A stretch of DNA of 64,000 bases from SZUA-309 sp965230005 (GCA_965230005.1 OZ245934.1:496001-560000); one strand, 5' to 3'; numbered from the stretch's first letter, positions 25,376-33,874 are shown. The notes: generated by a model from the letters alone, not told the origin. Made by a program: numbers and translations.

Positions 25376-26284
25376 GTGAAGAACCCGAAATCCATACTGG
25401 TCATTCTCGACAAGCCCAAGCATGAGCAGACTGCCCTTGCAGAAGGTCTGAAGGTGCTCGCGGCAAGCCCCGGCGCGGAGCTCAGGCTGGTCTCCTTCGT
25501 CTGGCAGGCCATGGCCGAGCAGAAGGAGGTCTTCGATGCTCATCAACGCCGGGCCTTGAAGAAAGAGATCGTTCGGAACCGCGAGCGCTGGCTCCGGGAG
25601 ATGATCCTGGATCAGGGTTTGTCTGCGGCGCCGGCGAATCTCGAAGTAGTGTGGACGTCAGACATTGCAGCCTGGGTCGCCGAGCACGCAAACCAGGCCG
25701 ATCTGGTCATCAAAAGCGTGAATCGTTCGAAGACTCTCGTGCACACCCCCCTCGACTGGGATCTGATCCGCAGCTGTCCCAGTCCGCTGCTCCTCGCGGG
25801 TGCCGCGCGTCGTGGTGCGAAACGGGGCAAACGGGCGAAAGGCGCAGACGATGTCATTGCCACCCTCGACCTGCGCAACGACGACAGAAAACACAGAACT
25901 CTGAATCTCAAGGTGCTCGACGCGGCTTCGCGCTTTGCAGAGCTGCGCGGCGGCAAACTCCATTGCGTGGCGGTGGTTGAATACTCGGAGGTGTTGAGCG
26001 ACCTCGACATGATCGATCCACGCAAGGTCCAGCGCGAAGCCGTGGCGAAGAGCAAAGCCTTTCTGGAAGCGCTCATCGAGCCTTACGGGATCACGAAGAA
26101 TCGTGTCCACCGGCCCGCCGGCAAGGTGGGGCACATGGTGGCCGCCACGGCAAGAAAGACCGGTGCGGGGCTGGTGGTGGTTGGTTCGGCGGCCCGGCGG
26201 GGTGTTGGTGCCCGGCTGCTGGGTAACTCCGCCGAAAAAATCCTCGAGCGTTCGCCAGCGGATCTCCTCGTCGTTCATCCCTGA
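25376..26284 (+). CDS. Tandem universal stress protein (two Usp domains)
   Basis: 302 residues, two Usp domains joined by a lysine/arginine-rich linker (AARRGAKRGKRAKGADD, about 142-160). The first half has a degenerate nucleotide loop; the second has VVVGSAARRGVGARLLGNSAEKIL. GTG start preceded by AAGGA at good spacing. Second gene of an operon with the tandem usp at 24433; the transcript ends at the paired hairpins near 26308. Confidence 0.88.
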   Translation: MKNPKSILVILDKPKHEQTALAEGLKVLAASPGAELRLVSFVWQAMAEQKEVFDAHQRRALKKEIVRNRERWLREMILDQGLSAAPANLEVVWTSDIAAWVAEHANQADLVIKSVNRSKTLVHTPLDWDLIRSCPSPLLLAGAARRGAKRGKRAKGADDVIATLDLRNDDRKHRTLNLKVLDAASRFAELRGGKLHCVAVVEYSEVLSDLDMIDPRKVQREAVAKSKAFLEALIEPYGITKNRVHRPAGKVGHMVAATARKTGAGLVVVGSAARRGVGARLLGNSAEKILERSPADLLVVHP

Positions 26285-26307
26285 CCAAGCGGTCCTTTCC
26301 TGCGCCT

Positions 26308-26346
26308 GACCGACTTGGGCCGCCAGTCGGTCCTGGCTGAGCCAGG
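26308..26346. terminator. Two adjacent hairpins between convergent genes
   Basis: GACCGACT pairs with AGTCGGTC (26308-26315 with 26325-26332) and CCTGGC pairs with GCCAGG (26332-26337 with 26341-26346). They sit between the convergent usp and cytochrome genes. No T-run follows. Confidence 0.4.
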
Positions 26347-26391
26347 GGCCCGTTGAGCCTTACTGAACCGGGTCAGCGCGCAAGCGGCGTG

Positions 26392-26841
26392 CTAGTCCTC
26401 GTCGAGCTGGATCAGCTCGAGGAAGGTCGTCAGGGCATCGATCTTGCCGGCGACACGAGCCTCGGCGGCTTCCGATGTGCCTTCGCCACGGGCGAACTCC
26501 GCGCCCCAGATCGGCATGCCCTGGGGGCCATGGGCCGCTCGCATTTCCCGGCCGTCGATGATGTCGCGGACGAACTCGTTCGGGAAAGTCCCCTCGTTCC
26601 GAGCTGCCAGGTAGCGCAGGTCGAGGAGCACTACGGCGAGATCAGGCGTAACGCTGCCGTCGCCTTCGCCGTAGGTCCCATGGCAGTTGGCGCAGTTGAG
26701 GGCATAGAGCTCGGCGCCGTCGTAGTCAGGCATGGCCGCAGCCGGGTCCGCCGCCGCAGGCTTCGGAAAGGCCGCGAACATCAGGCCGGCCAGCACCAGG
26801 GCCGACAGTGTTGTGATGGATGGGACGTTTACGCTTGCCAT
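26392..26841 (-). CDS. Periplasmic monohaem cytochrome c
   Basis: 149 residues: signal peptide (cleavage near KPAAA-DP), then one haem motif CANCHG near residue 51 in a cytochrome c domain, with a methionine ligand probably in QGMPIWGAEF. The C-terminal tail is acidic. The ATG at 26839-26841 gives a clean signal peptide. It follows the dksA-like and CBS genes on the same strand with an 88-bp gap. A role as electron donor to the cbb3 oxidase is possible but unproven. Confidence 0.85.
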   Translation of the reverse strand: MASVNVPSITTLSALVLAGLMFAAFPKPAAADPAAAMPDYDGAELYALNCANCHGTYGEGDGSVTPDLAVVLLDLRYLAARNEGTFPNEFVRDIIDGREMRAAHGPQGMPIWGAEFARGEGTSEAAEARVAGKIDALTTFLELIQLDED

Positions 26842-26929
26842 GCTGTTACTCCTCTTGGCTGCGAGTTCGGGCGGCGGGAGCCGAGTGCTGATCCTGACGG
26901 AAACGCCGCGCCAATTCACTAGGGCTCGA

Positions 26930-27355
26930 TCATGCGACGGAAGGTGGCGGCCGCCAGCGCTCTTCGAGGCCTTCGGCGAGCACCCGGCAGGCGTCTTGTG
27001 CGGTGAAGATCCCTGCCAGGCGGCCGTGGGTGGTTACCAGGGCCGCTCCCAGATGACGGTCCACCATCTCCTTGAGAACGTCCAGGAGCGGCATCTCCAG
27101 ATCGACGATGTAGGCATCGGAGATGTAGCCGTCTTCGACGGTCAGCTCTCTTGGGTCTGGCGACCCGAGCTCCGGTCCGAGGAGCAGCTTGATGTCCCGG
27201 TCCGTGATGATGCCGACCAGTTCGCTCTCGCGGGTCACGGGCAGATGATGCACGTGTTTGTCGAGCATGAGCTTCCGCGCTGCGCCGATCGGCGCGTCGA
27301 TGGTGACGGAGTAGGGGAAGGGCGTCATCACCCCCTTGATGCGAGGCTCGGCCAC
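26930..27355 (-). CDS. CBS-pair protein
   Basis: 141 residues forming one pair of CBS repeats: VMTPFPYSVTIDAPIGAARKLML with HHLPVTRESELVGIITDRDI, then VDLEMPLLDVLKEMVDRHLGAALV with GRLAGIFTAQD. Stand-alone CBS pairs sense adenine nucleotides and often regulate partner proteins. GTG start 3 bp after the stop of the zinc-finger gene, so the two are cotranslated. Confidence 0.88.
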   Translation of the reverse strand: MAEPRIKGVMTPFPYSVTIDAPIGAARKLMLDKHVHHLPVTRESELVGIITDRDIKLLLGPELGSPDPRELTVEDGYISDAYIVDLEMPLLDVLKEMVDRHLGAALVTTHGRLAGIFTAQDACRVLAEGLEERWRPPPSVA

Positions 27356-27358
27356 GAC

Positions 27359-27703
27359 TCAGTTTTGTTCCGCAGCTGCCGTGGCACAGTCGATGCAGAG
27401 CACGCTCATCGGCAGAGCCTTGAGACGTTCCTCCCCGATCTCTGCGCCGCAGTTTTCGCAGACCAGATAGTCGCCGGCCGCGATCCGAGCGAGGGCCCGG
27501 TCGATCTTCGCGAGCTCGGCGGTCAGCTCCTGATCGAGGGCAACCAGCGTCTCACCGTTTTCCAGCTCAACCGCCTGTTCGGCGAAGTCCTGGGGCAGCG
27601 GCTCGTCGCGATGCCGCGTATGGCGGGCCACCCGCTCCTGGCGGGCTTCCAGCTCCACCTTGAGTTCCTTCAGCTGGCTTTCCCGGGCGCTCAGATCGAG
27701 CAT
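27359..27703 (-). CDS. DksA/TraR-type zinc-finger protein
   Basis: 114 residues: a coiled-coil N-terminal half, then GDYLVCENCGAEIGEERLKALP and CIDCA, the four-cysteine zinc finger of the TraR/DksA family. It is shorter than DksA and resembles the small paralogues that in pseudomonads belong to anaerobic regulons. It is the first gene of a minus-strand operon (zinc finger, CBS, cytochrome c) and has motif copy E 62 bp upstream. Confidence 0.88.
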   Translation of the reverse strand: MLDLSARESQLKELKVELEARQERVARHTRHRDEPLPQDFAEQAVELENGETLVALDQELTAELAKIDRALARIAAGDYLVCENCGAEIGEERLKALPMSVLCIDCATAAAEQN

Positions 27704-27764
27704 GGTCGACTCCTGGGACTCGTTGTTTGCAGAACCATTAACCGGCGTCGTCCGTCCAGCGTCA

Positions 27765-27780
27765 CTACGGGTTTACCGAA
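27765..27780 (+). promoter_or_regulatory. FixJ-like operator candidate (copy E)
   Basis: CTACGGGTTTACCGAA lies in the 155-bp divergent region between the dksA-like gene (start 27703, minus) and a usp (start 27859, plus), 62 and 79 bp from the starts. It matches copy C in 14 of 16 positions. Confidence 0.5.
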
Positions 27781-27858
27781 GCCGCGGCCGGGGACATCCA
27801 CCGGTTGTCGCGCCGACCCGGCCGGCGCTAGGCTCTGACTTTCACTCGAGATTTACTC

Positions 27859-28305
27859 GTGAGCTATTCAGACGTACTGGTGGCCGTGGATCTGTCGGAG
27901 GAGTCCCGCAGGGTTCTGGAGGCCGCTCGTGCGGTGAGCAGCCAGACGGGGGCTCGTCTGCATCTGGTGACTGTCATAAAGCCGCTCACGCAAGTTTACG
28001 GCGGGCTCGATATGACGCCGATTTCCCGGGGAAACGTGTCCTTTGAAGACGAAGCGCTGACCCAGGCAAAGGCACAGCTCGCTGCCCTGGCGAGCGATTT
28101 CAAGATCGCCGCGGAGGACGTGCACGTCATCATGGGTTCCCCGGGCCCGGAGATTCGCAGCCTGGCTCGGACGACGGGGACGGATCTCATCGTGCTCGGC
28201 AGCCACGGCCGGCACGGTTTCAACCTGCTGCTTGGCTCCACTGCCAACGCGGTGCTGCACGACGCCGGCTGCAACGTTCTCGCCGTGCGCCTCGACTACG
28301 ATTAG
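27859..28305 (+). CDS. Universal stress protein, single domain
   Basis: 148 residues, nearly the same architecture as the protein at 19690: VLVAVDLSEESRRVL, VIKPLTQVYGGLDM, and the ATP site IVLGSHGRHGFNLLLGSTANAVL. GTG start. It is followed by a GACGCATC hairpin, so it is probably a single-gene transcript from the copy E promoter region. Confidence 0.92.
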   Translation: MSYSDVLVAVDLSEESRRVLEAARAVSSQTGARLHLVTVIKPLTQVYGGLDMTPISRGNVSFEDEALTQAKAQLAALASDFKIAAEDVHVIMGSPGPEIRSLARTTGTDLIVLGSHGRHGFNLLLGSTANAVLHDAGCNVLAVRLDYD

Positions 28306-28308
28306 TCT

Positions 28309-28331
28309 GACGCATCCCAGCCCGATGCGTC
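28309..28331 (+). terminator. Hairpin after universal stress protein gene
   Basis: GACGCATC and its exact reverse complement flank a 7-nt loop just after the usp stop. There is no T-run downstream, so termination may be weak. Confidence 0.45.
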
Positions 28332-28386
28332 GTGCTGCCCCCGATACTCACAGCGAAGTAAGCAATTCAGGACCAGAGGAACGAAC

Positions 28387-28605
28387 ATGAGCAAGTATCA
28401 GCACGCCAACGCCGCCATTGAGCAGGCCGTCGCCGCCGGTGGCGCGGAAGGCCTCGATCGGGAAGAGATCCTGCTGGCACTGATCGTCTCGACCGTTGCC
28501 GCCTACCGGGATGCGGCCGGGAAGAAAGCCGTCCGCGACGCACTGCTATACGAGCTTGGAGAAGTGGAAGGGGCGACGGACACACAGTTCATCCGCTCCC
28601 GCTGA
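28387..28605 (+). CDS. Small protein of unknown function
   Basis: 72 residues, hydrophilic and probably helical, without a recognisable motif. GAGGAA precedes the ATG at good spacing, and codon choice resembles its neighbours, so it is probably real. Its stop lies 4 bp before the VOC gene start, suggesting a two-gene operon. I do not recognise the family. Confidence 0.6.
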   Translation: MSKYQHANAAIEQAVAAGGAEGLDREEILLALIVSTVAAYRDAAGKKAVRDALLYELGEVEGATDTQFIRSR

Positions 28606-28609
28606 GCGG

Positions 28610-29002
28610 GTGCTGCACCACCTTTCCCTGCCGGTCGCCGATATCGATCGCGCCAGGCGGGTCTACGATCAGGCTCTGGCCGCGCTCGGCTATCAGATCG
28701 CCTTCCTGACAGAAGACGCAGTGGGTTATGGGCTCGAAGCGGGCAGGGACAAACTCTGTCTCAAGAGGGTAGAGAAGCCCGGCAGCCTAGACAGCGGCTT
28801 GCATGTGGCCATTACCGCCCCCGACCGTGACGCCGTGGCGGCTTTCCATCGAGCCGCGCTCGACGGTGGCGCCAGAGATAACGGTGGCCCCGGGCTGAGA
28901 CCGCAGTACGGAGAGAATTACTACGCCGCTTTCGTCATCGACGCGGACGGTCACCCCATCGAAGCTGTCTGTCGAAGTCGCGGGGACTCAGATGGCTCTT
29001 GA
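28610..29002 (+). CDS. VOC (glyoxalase/bleomycin-resistance) family protein
   Basis: 130 residues with the VOC fold: LHHLSLPVADIDRARRVYDQAL at the N-terminus (metal-ligand H), and HVAITAPDRDAVAAFHRAAL then YAAFVIDADGHPIEAV (second ligand region). The family includes glyoxalases, dioxygenases and resistance proteins; the substrate is unknown. The GTG at 28610 is the first start that does not overlap the preceding small gene. Its last 15 bases overlap the convergent hemN. Confidence 0.8.
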   Translation: MLHHLSLPVADIDRARRVYDQALAALGYQIAFLTEDAVGYGLEAGRDKLCLKRVEKPGSLDSGLHVAITAPDRDAVAAFHRAALDGGARDNGGPGLRPQYGENYYAAFVIDADGHPIEAVCRSRGDSDGS

Positions 29003-30388
29003 GAAACCTGCGGTTTCCGGCGGCAGATAGCGGTCGAACGCCATCGCCACGTTGCGGATCAGATAGCGTCCTTTCCCGGTCACGGTGAGTGCCCGGTCCG
29101 AAAGGGTCAGCAGACCATCGTTGGCGAGGGTTTCCAGTTTCGGCCAGGCCTCGGGAAAGGCCGCCTCGAGGGACGTATTCCACTGGGCCTCGAAGGCTCC
29201 GATGTCCAGTTTGAAGTGGCACATGAGCGTGCCGATCAGGGCGCGTACCATTAGATCGTCTTCGGAGAGCACCAGACCCCGCTCGAGCGGGTGCCGTCCT
29301 GCATCCAGGGCGGACAGATAGTCCGGCAGGGTTTTCGCGTTCTGGCAGTAGAGCCTGCCGACGCTCGAGATTGCGCTGACGCCGAAGCCGATGAGGTCGC
29401 AGTGACCGTGGGTCGTGTAGCCCTGGAAGTTCCGATGCAGCGAGCCGTCCTGCTGGGCCTGCACGAGCTCGTCCTCCGGCAGGGCGAAATGATCCATGCC
29501 GATGTGGACGTAGCCGGCCTCGGTGAGGTGCGCCACGGCGAGGCTCAGGATATCCAGTTTCGTTTCCGGGCCCGGCAGTGCGCTGCTGTCGATCTGCCGC
29601 TGAGTTTTGAAGCGTGCCGGGAGATGGGCGTAGCTGTAGAGCGAGATGCGATCGGGGCCCAGGCCCACGACCCGGTCGAGGGTACGCTGGAAACGGTCTA
29701 CGGTCTGACAGGGCAGGCCGTAGATCAGATCCACACTCAGCGACTTGACGCCGCCGGCCCGGGCCGCACTCATGATCGCTGCCGTGTCTGCCTCGCTCTG
29801 CAAGCGATTGACGGCAACCTGGACTTCAGGATCGAAGTCCTGGATGCCGAGACTCATCCGATTGATGCCGAGGGACAGGAGGAAGCCGATGCGTTCCGCG
29901 TCCACGGTGCGGGGATCGATTTCGATCGAGAAGTCTCGCTCCTCGCCGGTGACCAGTCCGAAGTGGCGACGCAGCGTCGCGAAGGTTGCCTCGAGCTGCT
30001 CGTTGGTCAGGTAGGTCGGCGTGCCGCCGCCGAAATGCAGTTGCTCGACACGATGCCCGGCGGGCAGGGCCTCGCTCACCAGAGCCATCTCCTGGTAGAG
30101 GTGTTCGAGATAGCCGATGGCGTGGCGCCGATTGTTAGTAACGATCTTGTTGCAGGCGCAGTAGTAGCAGATCGTGTCGCAGAAAGGTACATGCAGATAC
30201 AGTGAAAGTGCGGCCCCGGCGTCGAGTTGAGACGCCGCCTCGAGCAGGGCCGAGGAGGGGACGTTTTCCTGAAACAGGTTTGCCGTCGGGTAAGAGGTAT
30301 AGCGCGGACCGTTGACGTCGTAGGCACGGATCAGCTCTGGGTCGAAGGCGCCTGCCGTGGCGGGTTCGACGGTGCTGCTCAGGGGCAT
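28988..30388 (-). CDS. hemN: Oxygen-independent coproporphyrinogen III oxidase
   Basis: 466 residues, radical SAM enzyme with the cluster motif CDTICYYC (CX3CX2C, about residues 71-78 counting from the chosen start), HFGGGTPTYL, SIEIDPRTV and QDFDPEVQVAVNR. It makes protoporphyrinogen without oxygen, which fits its place right after fnr. The start ATG is at 30386-30388; the upstream extension overlaps the fnr end and lacks domain sequence. The 34-bp gap after fnr suggests one transcript. Confidence 0.95.
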   Translation of the reverse strand: MPLSSTVEPATAGAFDPELIRAYDVNGPRYTSYPTANLFQENVPSSALLEAASQLDAGAALSLYLHVPFCDTICYYCACNKIVTNNRRHAIGYLEHLYQEMALVSEALPAGHRVEQLHFGGGTPTYLTNEQLEATFATLRRHFGLVTGEERDFSIEIDPRTVDAERIGFLLSLGINRMSLGIQDFDPEVQVAVNRLQSEADTAAIMSAARAGGVKSLSVDLIYGLPCQTVDRFQRTLDRVVGLGPDRISLYSYAHLPARFKTQRQIDSSALPGPETKLDILSLAVAHLTEAGYVHIGMDHFALPEDELVQAQQDGSLHRNFQGYTTHGHCDLIGFGVSAISSVGRLYCQNAKTLPDYLSALDAGRHPLERGLVLSEDDLMVRALIGTLMCHFKLDIGAFEAQWNTSLEAAFPEAWPKLETLANDGLLTLSDRALTVTGKGRYLIRNVAMAFDRYLPPETAGFSRAI

Positions 30389-30422
30389 AGAGATGGATTC
30401 CCGTTCGGCTGGATGCTGGCGC

Positions 30423-31148
30423 TCAGGCGGCGGCGAGGTGGTAGGCGGCTGTCGCGAGCTCGTCTGGCTGCTTGATCTGCATGCTGTTGCGATCCGTATC
30501 AATGACGCCAGCCTTTCGCCATTTTGACAGAATCCGGGAAACGCACTCGAGGGTGAGGCCCAGATGATTGGCCAGATCCGTCCGGCTCATCGGCATGGCC
30601 AGGCAGGTCGGGTCGAAGCCCTGGCGGGCCGTGCGATCCATGAGCAGCTTCAGGTAGCCGGCAATGCGCATTTCTGCCCGGGACTGGCTCATGTTGATGC
30701 GCAGCAGTGAGAGGGTCCGATCCCGTTCGCCGATCAGTGACAGAATGGCCGGCCCTGCGCCCAGACCCCAGAGCTCCGGCAGCGACTCGAGTGTCAGCGC
30801 ACAGGCCGTCGCCGCCTCCAGCACCACGGCGCTCTCCTCGTGGCGGCCGCTGGCCGTGCCCTCGAGCCCGATGATCTCGCCGGGATAATGGAAGCCGGTC
30901 ACGTGTTCCTCACCGTCCGGCGTGACGGAGAGGGTTTTCATGACGCCTGAGCGAACGATGTACCAGGCGCTGGCCCGGTCGCCGGCTCGATAGAGGGCTT
31001 CGCCGCGCTTCAGCGGCGCCGTCGTATCGATGGTGTTGGTCAGGGCGTCCAGGCCCTCGGTGGTCATGGCTCTGGCGGCGCAGAGCTTACGGGTAGGGCA
31101 GATGGCACAGCCTTCCCTGCCCCGACGGAGTCCGGTGATCGCATTCAT
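30423..31148 (-). CDS. fnr: FNR/Anr-type oxygen-sensing transcription activator
   Basis: 241 residues. Cluster ligands near the N-terminus have the FNR spacing C-X2-C-X5-C (GCAICPTRKLC) and the fourth cysteine is in ATACALTLESL, so a 4Fe-4S cluster is expected. A cyclic-nucleotide-type beta roll follows and the CRP-type DNA-binding domain ends with SRTDLANHLGLTLECVSRILS, whose E/S/R residues read TTGAT half sites. The start is the ATG at 31146-31148. A FixJ-like motif 37 bp upstream suggests control by FixLJ, as for rhizobial fixK. Confidence 0.94.
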   Translation of the reverse strand: MNAITGLRRGREGCAICPTRKLCAARAMTTEGLDALTNTIDTTAPLKRGEALYRAGDRASAWYIVRSGVMKTLSVTPDGEEHVTGFHYPGEIIGLEGTASGRHEESAVVLEAATACALTLESLPELWGLGAGPAILSLIGERDRTLSLLRINMSQSRAEMRIAGYLKLLMDRTARQGFDPTCLAMPMSRTDLANHLGLTLECVSRILSKWRKAGVIDTDRNSMQIKQPDELATAAYHLAAA

Positions 31149-31184
31149 GGTCTGACCATGCCGGCCCACGGGGATCAGCAAAAT

Positions 31185-31200
31185 AGGGGGATTCCCCTAG
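31185..31200 (-). promoter_or_regulatory. FixJ-like operator candidate (copy A)
   Basis: On the minus strand CTAGGGGAATCCCCCT, an almost perfect inverted repeat (AGGGG/CCCCT), 37 bp before the fnr start codon. It shares 13 of 16 positions with the site before the degenerate receiver, with the same orientation and spacing. Confidence 0.6.
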
Positions 31201-31205
31201 CGCCT

Positions 31206-31526
31206 TCAGTATTGACGGGAGGGCATCCGCACGCGCATTCCCTCCATGGCCTCTGTGACCTCGATCTGACAGGACAGGCGGCTCGAGGCGTCGACTTCGA
31301 AGGCGAATTCGAGCATGCCCTGTTCCAGCTCGTCAGCGGCGCCGGCGAGCTCGAAGTAGGGGGCATCCAGATGCACGTGACAGGTCCCGCAGGCGCAGAG
31401 ACCGCCGCAGTCTCCTTCGATGCCGGGGACCAGTTGATTGACGGCACCCTGCATGAGGTTGGTCCCCACCGGCACGTCGATCTCGTGTTCCGTCCCGTTG
31501 TGTTCGACGTAGATGATCCGGGGCAT
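31206..31526 (-). CDS. 2Fe-2S ferredoxin (adrenodoxin type)
   Basis: 106 residues with the plant/adrenodoxin-type ligand set: GDCGGLCACGTCHVHL (about residues 39-54) and the last cysteine in RLSCQIEV. Family members donate electrons to oxygenases or to iron-sulfur assembly. It is cotranslated with the triple-PAS gene (ATGA overlap) and lies two genes after the diiron protein, so it may be the reductant of that protein. The gap to fnr is 57 bp. Confidence 0.9.
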   Translation of the reverse strand: MPRIIYVEHNGTEHEIDVPVGTNLMQGAVNQLVPGIEGDCGGLCACGTCHVHLDAPYFELAGAADELEQGMLEFAFEVDASSRLSCQIEVTEAMEGMRVRMPSRQY

Positions 31527-32689
31527 CAGCTTCCTTGGCCCCCGGACGCCTGCGCCGGCTCTGTAATGCGCGCCTCGGCAACGATCGCGATCGTTTCATC
31601 GCTGACCAGGACCGGTGTGAGGGAGAAATCCATGGAGCGCTGGCTGCCGTCGGGCAGCTGGATGTCGGTTGTCGTGCGGTAACTTTCACCGGCCTGGCAG
31701 CGGCCCACCGCATCCTCGAGCCACCTCGCCGTGTTCGCCGGATCGCTTGCCCAGAAAGGCAGGGCGCTGAAAGCGCGACCGATAGGGTCGGTGCCGTCTG
31801 GAAGCAGGCTGCGCGCCGCGCCGTTCATTTCAAGGACCAGCCCCTGGCCGTCGATCAGGGCCATCGCCTGCAGCGCGTGCTCGAAAACAATCTGCAGGGA
31901 AGCGCGGGTCCGGGCCAACTGCGCGTCCGCCGCGCGACGGGGACGGAGGTCCCGCAGGTGGGCGCTGAAGTAGACGTCTTGGCCCACGGTGACTTTCGTA
32001 ATGGACGCCTCCAGAGGCAGTTCTTCGCCGCTGCGGCTCAAGCCCACAACCTCGCTGCGTTCGCCCATGAGCCTGGATGCAGGCGCCTCGGCGGCGAAGC
32101 GTGCGATCTGCCCGGGATGCGGGGCGCGAAAGCGTTCCGGCAGCAGCACGGCCAGGGGCTGGCCGGTGAGTTCGCCGCTGCCGTAGGCAAACAGGCGCTC
32201 AGCGCTGGGGTTGGCGTAGGCGATCGTGAGCGCTGGATCGACGGTGACGATGGCGTCGGCGGTGATGGCCAGCACCCGGGCGGCGAGACGATGCTGGTCG
32301 CGTTCGCTCTGCGCCCGTTGCAACACCCGGCTCGCATCCTGGAGCATCACCACGTAAACCGGTTCCCCATCGGCGCTGAAGCGAGCCACGCGAACCCTCG
32401 CCGGCAGTTCTCGACCGCCGCGGGTTTTCACCCGCAGGTGCACGTAATCCGTTTCCGGCGCGTCCGGCGTGTCGGCCCAGCGCTTCAACCAGGCGAGGGG
32501 ATCCAGCCTCGTGCGTTCCGTTTCCGGCAGAAACTCGGTGATGAGTCCCTTGTCGGCTCCGCCCGGCGTTTCCAGCAGCGCCTCGGCGGCCGGATTCATG
32601 TAGAGCAGCGTACCCTCGGGGTCGATCACCAGCATCGGCTCCGGAAAGCCTGTCAGGAGGCCGGTTGCCGATAGCTCGTCCAGGGGCAC
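31526..32689 (-). CDS. Triple-PAS protein without output domain
   Basis: 387 residues containing three PAS modules (about 8-125, 135-255 and 265-375): GLLTGFPEPMLVIDPEGTLLYMN, ITADAIVTVDPALTIAYANPS and FEHALQAMALIDGQGLVLEMN. No kinase, cyclase, helix-turn-helix or methyl-accepting domain is present, so it must signal by protein contact. A short coiled coil links PAS1 and PAS2. GTG start; 37 bp after the diiron gene, and overlapping the ferredoxin start. Whether a cofactor is bound cannot be told. Confidence 0.8.
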   Translation of the reverse strand: MPLDELSATGLLTGFPEPMLVIDPEGTLLYMNPAAEALLETPGGADKGLITEFLPETERTRLDPLAWLKRWADTPDAPETDYVHLRVKTRGGRELPARVRVARFSADGEPVYVVMLQDASRVLQRAQSERDQHRLAARVLAITADAIVTVDPALTIAYANPSAERLFAYGSGELTGQPLAVLLPERFRAPHPGQIARFAAEAPASRLMGERSEVVGLSRSGEELPLEASITKVTVGQDVYFSAHLRDLRPRRAADAQLARTRASLQIVFEHALQAMALIDGQGLVLEMNGAARSLLPDGTDPIGRAFSALPFWASDPANTARWLEDAVGRCQAGESYRTTTDIQLPDGSQRSMDFSLTPVLVSDETIAIVAEARITEPAQASGGQGS

Positions 32690-32726
32690 GCTGGGCTCGT
32701 TGCTCTGGCCGCTGACTCGAGGCGCC

Positions 32727-33806
32727 TTAGTAGGCGGCCTGCTCCGCGTTCAGCACATTGAGATCGGACTTGCCGTCCTCCATGGCTTCGAGCACCGTCA
32801 GATCCGCGTTGACGGGCACACCGATACCCTCGAACAGTTCCTTGGTGCGCGGTGTGACCAGGCCGGCGCGGACGAGAGCGGGCATCATCAGATCGTTCAG
32901 GGAGTGGATCTGACCGGGCGGCAGCTCGCGGGCGATGCCGAGTTCGGCGGCCTCTTTCATGCCGGCCATGAAATCTTCGGGCTCGATGCCGCTGACCTCG
33001 AGGACCTTCAGGAAACCTTCATCGGTGCCGGTGGCCTGACCGCGGACGAGGATCTGCACGGCGTCGAAGGCGAACTGAGCCAGCTCTTCCCGTTCGTCCT
33101 TGTGCAGCGCCGCGACGGTCGGTGCGAGGTAGACGTGGCCAAAGGATACGTGGCGCGACTCGTCACGCATGACGTTGAAGGTGATCGACTTCAGCAGCGG
33201 CTCTTCCGTCTGCTTGTACATGTTGTTGAACGCGCCGAGCGCAAGACCTTCGATGATCATGTTCATGCCGATCATGACCTTGCAGAAATTGTTGGTCTGG
33301 AGCGTCGTATCGATGAGCTCTTTCAGCCAGGGCACCATCGGATAATGGATGGCGATCTTCTCCACGTAGCGGTCGTAGGCTTCCACGTGCCGCGCTTCGT
33401 CGATGGTCTGCGTTGCCGCGTAGTACTTGGCTTTCATGTCCGGAACACCGTGCGCAACGGTTGCGGCGGTCAGGAGCGCGCCCTGTTCACCGTGGAGGAA
33501 CTGCGAAAGCATCTGTGCCGTGGAGTGCGCAGAAAACGTCGCCTGCTGTGTTTCGGACAGCTTCTGAAAAAACGGCATGCGCGCGTACTGGCTGTGCTCC
33601 GGCGCGATGATCGGATTGGACGGATCGATGGGTGTGTCCCAGGCGAGCTCAGCGGCGTTCCACTGGTTCTCCTTGGCGCGGTTGTAGAGATCGTCGAGCT
33701 TTGCGACCTGACCCTGGTAATCGAAGTTCCAGGCGACCTGCATGAGGGTTTCATAGGTTTCCGAGCGATCGAGGCTTGGCTCGGTGGCGTGGGCGACGGC
33801 GGCCAT
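32727..33806 (-). CDS. Ferritin-like diiron protein (putative oxygenase)
   Basis: 359 residues, helical, with the two-fold diiron ligand pattern: E in FLHGEQGALL, ExxH in TIDEARHVEAY, E in MIIEGLALGAF and ExxH in RDESRHVSFG. This is the arrangement of R2-like and AurF-like carboxylate-bridged diiron proteins. It should activate oxygen, but the substrate is unknown. A near-perfect FNR box lies 69 bp upstream of the ATG, which suggests induction at low oxygen. It probably heads an operon with the triple-PAS protein and the ferredoxin. Confidence 0.85.
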   Translation of the reverse strand: MAAVAHATEPSLDRSETYETLMQVAWNFDYQGQVAKLDDLYNRAKENQWNAAELAWDTPIDPSNPIIAPEHSQYARMPFFQKLSETQQATFSAHSTAQMLSQFLHGEQGALLTAATVAHGVPDMKAKYYAATQTIDEARHVEAYDRYVEKIAIHYPMVPWLKELIDTTLQTNNFCKVMIGMNMIIEGLALGAFNNMYKQTEEPLLKSITFNVMRDESRHVSFGHVYLAPTVAALHKDEREELAQFAFDAVQILVRGQATGTDEGFLKVLEVSGIEPEDFMAGMKEAAELGIARELPPGQIHSLNDLMMPALVRAGLVTPRTKELFEGIGVPVNADLTVLEAMEDGKSDLNVLNAEQAAY

Positions 33807-33874
33807 GGCGTTCTCCCTTTGGCGAATTGAGCATTGAACGGCCCTTAGGGTGCGCCTGTGGCGGTGTCAGAACC

